A stretch of 47,355 bases of DNA, taken from the NCBI GenBank assembly GCA_022827345.1, contig JAJDTB010000010.1, positions 1 to 47,355 of the forward strand, given 5' to 3'. Positions 44,781 to 47,355 of this stretch are shown in pieces. Position numbers and translations under genes: made by a program. Source of the DNA: Gemmatimonadota bacterium (GTDB lineage: Bacteria > Gemmatimonadota > Gemmatimonadetes > Longimicrobiales > Gaopeijiaceae). The first letter of the stretch is position 1. Each line of letters begins with the position of its first letter. The notes below the pieces were generated by a model. It worked only from the letters and a program-made list of their open reading frames with translations. It ran no database searches and was not told the origin of the DNA.

Positions 44781-45941
44781 TCAGCCGCGAGCCCGGTGGC
44801 GGCCTTCCAGAGCCTTCCGAAGCTGTCCTTCGTCGGCTCTCTGATAGCACCGGAGCACCGTCTTGGCCGTCTTCCAGCCGCCGAGTTGGCAGAGCACCTT
44901 CAACGGCTGGTCCATCAGGTCGGAGGCGAACTTGCGCCGCAGCGAGTGCCAGCCCCTGCCGGGCTTCGGCTCCAGTCCCGCGAGCCTCTCGGCCCGGTCC
45001 CACCATCCCTGCGCCAACGCGGCTCCCATGCAGGCCGACGGATCCCGGGGCGCGGGCAGCACCGGCGCATCTCCAGCGAAGGGCATGGCACTCCGCACTT
45101 CCCTCAAAGCCGCGAGGGCATCGTCGGTGACCGGCGTGACGTGCTCGTAGCCGGTCTTGTCGTGTTCGGCGCGCCAGACGATGGCTCCGCCCTCGAAATC
45201 GATGTCCTGCCACCGAAGCTGGCGGATGGCACCTACCCGGTGGCCCGTTTCGTGCGCGAGCACCAGCGCCACATGGAACCGCCAGTCCACCCGCCGCGAC
45301 ACCTTCAGAAGCGCCCCGTACTCCTCTTCTTGGAGCACCACCCGGTTCGGGTTCTTCTCGCTCGGCGTTCTGAGCCCCCTGAGCGGATTCCGGTCGAGCA
45401 GCAACCGGCCCCGCTCGTCGCGGGACTTCGTCGCCCAGTTAAGGACGGCGATCAGGAACTTCAGGTCGTACTCGACGGTCCGATCCGCCACCGGCCTGCC
45501 ACTCGGTCCGATCCTACCCGCGCGGCGCTCCCGGATGAATCGGTCCCAGTCCCTCTGAGACAGGGTCGCCGGGTCCCGGGACCGTCCGAAGAGGTCGAGG
45601 AACATCAGCATCGACGTGCGGTCGTGCTGCCGGGTGTGCGCGCCCTTCGCGGGCGTCACCTCCTCACCGTAGATGTCAAAGAGCCGCTCCAGTGTGAGTG
45701 GCTCGGGCTTGGCCTCCGCGTCGCCCCCGATCTCGGGGCCAGCGAATCCGGCGGCGAATTCGTCCGCCTGCCGCTTCGCGCGCCGCCAGTCACGGTGCTT
45801 GAGGGACCGGGTGAGCCTTCGCCCGTTCTCTCGCCACTCGATCTGGAACATGCCGGTCTTCGGGTCCGGGAAGATCCTGACCCGGTTCCGTCCCCATTCG
45901 CCAGCGCCGTACGAGCGCCGACTTCGTTTCGTGCGTGCCAT
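44781..45941 (-). CDS. Tyrosine recombinase (phage/ICE-type integrase)
   Basis: The 386-residue protein has a basic N-terminus, an arm/core-binding domain (about 80-195) and a catalytic domain with Arg235 ([11 protein letters not shown]), Lys262 ([10 protein letters not shown]), His332 and Arg335 (WHSLRRKF), Trp356 replacing the second His (LGGWKTAK) and nucleophile Tyr366 (LRCYQRAD). All catalytic positions are present, so it is probably active. The ATG at 45941 follows GAGAGGAATC. It ends 47 bases before the mutase gene start, marking an element edge. No excisionase or other mobility gene is visible before the window ends. Confidence 0.93.
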   Translation of the reverse strand: MARTKRSRRSYGAGEWGRNRVRIFPDPKTGMFQIEWRENGRRLTRSLKHRDWRRAKRQADEFAAGFAGPEIGGDAEAKPEPLTLERLFDIYGEEVTPAKGAHTRQHDRTSMLMFLDLFGRSRDPATLSQRDWDRFIRERRAGRIGPSGRPVADRTVEYDLKFLIAVLNWATKSRDERGRLLLDRNPLRGLRTPSEKNPNRVVLQEEEYGALLKVSRRVDWRFHVALVLAHETGHRVGAIRQLRWQDIDFEGGAIVWRAEHDKTGYEHVTPVTDDALAALREVRSAMPFAGDAPVLPAPRDPSACMGAALAQGWWDRAERLAGLEPKPGRGWHSLRRKFASDLMDQPLKVLCQLGGWKTAKTVLRCYQRADEGQLRKALEGRHRARG

Positions 45942-46672
45942 CGTTCGATTCCTCTCGATAGATGGACTGCACGATCTGCGCGAACGAAGTATCGCGGAGA
46001 GAGGGTTTCTCCGCCAGTGCGAGCAAGGGACCGAGTTTCCCGGCATCGACGGGAGGTCGATCCAAGACCCGAAATGGATGGGTCGGTGCCCGGATGGAGC
46101 CGCACATGTGCAACAGACCCGATGTGCACGGAATCGTCGTTTGGACGTGCATTTCTTCTGCAACGCAAGTCGTTGTCCGGCTTGCGGCTGCGCCACGGCC
46201 TCCGGGACGGCCGTGCCGCGCCGGAAACGGAGGCCGTGACCGGAGCGACCCCCCGCCCTGGACGCTTGGCGTGCCACGGGGGCGGGGTGGGTTGTGCCTG
46301 TCATCCCAACCCGCCGCGGGAGGTCGCTCCGGGCCAGCGATCCTTGGCAGGAAGGCCATCGGAAGCACGGGACGAGCGCGTCCCGTCCTTGCGTGGCGAG
46401 GCCGAACGGCCCGACGGCCAAGCGGTCGGCCCAAACGTCCGCCGCCTACTCGAAGCGGCGCTCGGCACCGGCGCTCCGCTGGCCGTGCTGCAACCGCCAG
46501 CGCGCCAGCGACATCGACGGCCGGGGGCCGGAGCCGGGGGGACCGGCGCCGAAGCGGTGGCAACGCCGCCGACAATGCTCGCCGGTCCACTCTGCGGACT
46601 CAGCCGCAAAGCCGACGGGCATCGACCGGCGGTGATCGCCCGCCGCCGGAGCGGAATTCAACGGGGGGTCAC

Positions 46673-46689
46673 AGGGGGCACAGCCCCCT
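46673..46689. repeat. GC hairpin with three-base loop
   Basis: AGGGGGC-ACA-GCCCCCT is a perfect seven-base stem, lying next to another G6 run. It may be a terminator of an eroded gene or a structured site of the mobile element. Confidence 0.55.
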
Positions 46690-46735
46690 TGCCAGCCTCC
46701 GCCGGGACCTCGCGAAGCGTGGCCCCAAGGAGTAA

Positions 46736-46770
46736 GCTGGCTTGTCCACCATAGCGTGGCTCAAGCCAGC
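46736..46770. repeat. Perfect 9-bp inverted repeat
   Basis: GCTGGCTTG (46736-46744) and CAAGCCAGC (46762-46770) are exact complements separated by 17 bases. Stem size and spacing could suit a protein-binding site or a transcript hairpin. Nothing recognisable is immediately beside it. Confidence 0.55.
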
Positions 46771-47095
46771 CCTCGCGGACGGCCCCGAGGCGGCGCTGGA
46801 GACGGACGACAACGTGGTCCAGATCCCAGGGCGGTCGAGGCGCAGGCTTACATGGCACTCGACCAAGCCGATGAGCCGTGGACGGGGGTGAGGCGGGCCG
46901 ACCGAACCGCTTCGGAGGGGCCAGAAGATCGCCGGATTCGACCGTGTTTCCACGCATCCGCGCTCAAGATTTCGTCCGCCGCCATCCCATGCCGTCCGGC
47001 GACATCCTGCTCAGATTTGCATATTCCAAGTGGATACGGCACCCGACAGGAGAAAACGTAACATGTGGCTACATCATGGTTTACGATAATCTCGG

Positions 47096-47355
47096 CTAGT
47101 CGGAGGCGAACTTGCGGCGTAGCGAGTGCCAGCCCCTGCCGGGCTTCGGCTCCAGCCCCGCCAGCTTCTCGGCCCTGTCCCACCATCCCTGCGCCAACGC
47201 GGCTCCCATGCAGACCGACGGACTCCGGGGAGCGGGCAGGATCGGGGCATCCCCGGTCGAGGGATTCCAACTTCGCGCCTCCTTCAAGGCGTCCAAGGCC
47301 TCGCCAGTGACGGGCGTGACGTGCTCGAAGCCCGACTTGTCGTGCTCGGCGCGCC
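47096..47355 (-). pseudogene. C-terminally truncated second copy of the tyrosine recombinase (runs off the window)
   Basis: The minus-strand frame from the right edge encodes [32 protein letters not shown]-like sequence ([18 protein letters not shown]) and [14 protein letters not shown], closely matching residues about 258-341 of the intact recombinase at 44781-45941. The match ends abruptly at FASD, where a TAG follows and the sequence becomes unrelated. It therefore lacks the Trp and catalytic Tyr and cannot be an active recombinase. Its 5' part lies outside the window. Confidence 0.88.

Larger units (their letters stand above)
45942..47095. other. Non-coding stretch between the two recombinase copies
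   Basis: This 1.15-kb region holds only overlapping, Arg/Pro-rich open frames on both strands that look like GC-rich shadows, with no family features. It has two clear inverted repeats (annotated separately) and a relatively AT-rich tail (about 46940-47095), where CGTAACATG (47057-47065) and CATGGTTTACG (47075-47085) form an imperfect inverted repeat like a recombination core. It may be decayed mobile-element DNA or an attachment region. Confidence 0.5.

Noticed and set aside
44796-46754. Plus-strand open frame of 652 codons
   Set aside because: It is antisense to the recombinase, with low-information Arg/Pro/Gly-rich sequence and no recognisable domain.

Overview
The window is GC-rich, densely packed bacterial chromosome, mostly read from the minus strand, with many four-base stop/start overlaps (ATGA, GTGA, TTGA) and frequent GTG and TTG starts. 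Three things suggest a Gemmatimonadota-like bacterium: SusC/SusD outer-membrane uptake genes, small secreted proteins with a Bacteroidetes/FCB-style YPNPFNP motif, and large propeller/beta-barrel surface proteins beside diderm (Mla-type) lipid transport. This placement is an inference from gene content; there is no rRNA in the window to settle it.

Left part (1-19.7 kb), envelope and accessory functions: two small lipoproteins; a SusD/SusC nutrient-uptake pair; a RidA / heptose-kinase-like / D-serine dehydratase-like / secreted BNR-propeller cluster; a divergent large protein joining a metalloprotease domain, a propeller and a beta-barrel; an Mla-type phospholipid transporter (mlaE, mlaF, mlaD) with a small barrel protein in front; a DUF6702-like secreted protein; a YncE-like propeller; and a CNNM/CorC membrane protein.

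Middle (19.8-33 kb), housekeeping and regulation: lspA, the tmRNA gene ssrA (tag ANTDLALAA), a DusB-type dihydrouridine synthase, a fructose/nitrogen-type EIIA, a FlgD-like sorting-domain protein behind a near-consensus promoter, selB (so selenocysteine is probably used), recO, a membrane-anchored beta protein, a DUF151 bifunctional nuclease, and the unit hpf-hprK-EIIA(Man)-HPr-EI-metK. The PTS genes include no sugar permease here, so they look like a regulatory phosphorelay.

Right part (33-45 kb), biosynthesis in one long minus-strand run: methylmalonyl-CoA mutase large subunit, FmdB-like zinc ribbon, argS, PfkB kinase, purM, an outer-membrane-type protein, ribD, ribE, ribBA, ribH, nusB and a GT4 glycosyltransferase. 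The cyclohydrolase half of RibBA has lost its zinc cysteines and its GRGIGL-type motif, so a second GTP cyclohydrolase must exist elsewhere if riboflavin is made.

Right edge (44.8-47.4 kb), a mobile-element boundary: an intact tyrosine recombinase sits directly upstream of the mutase gene, followed by about 1.1 kb of non-coding, hairpin-bearing DNA and a truncated second copy of the same recombinase that runs off the window.
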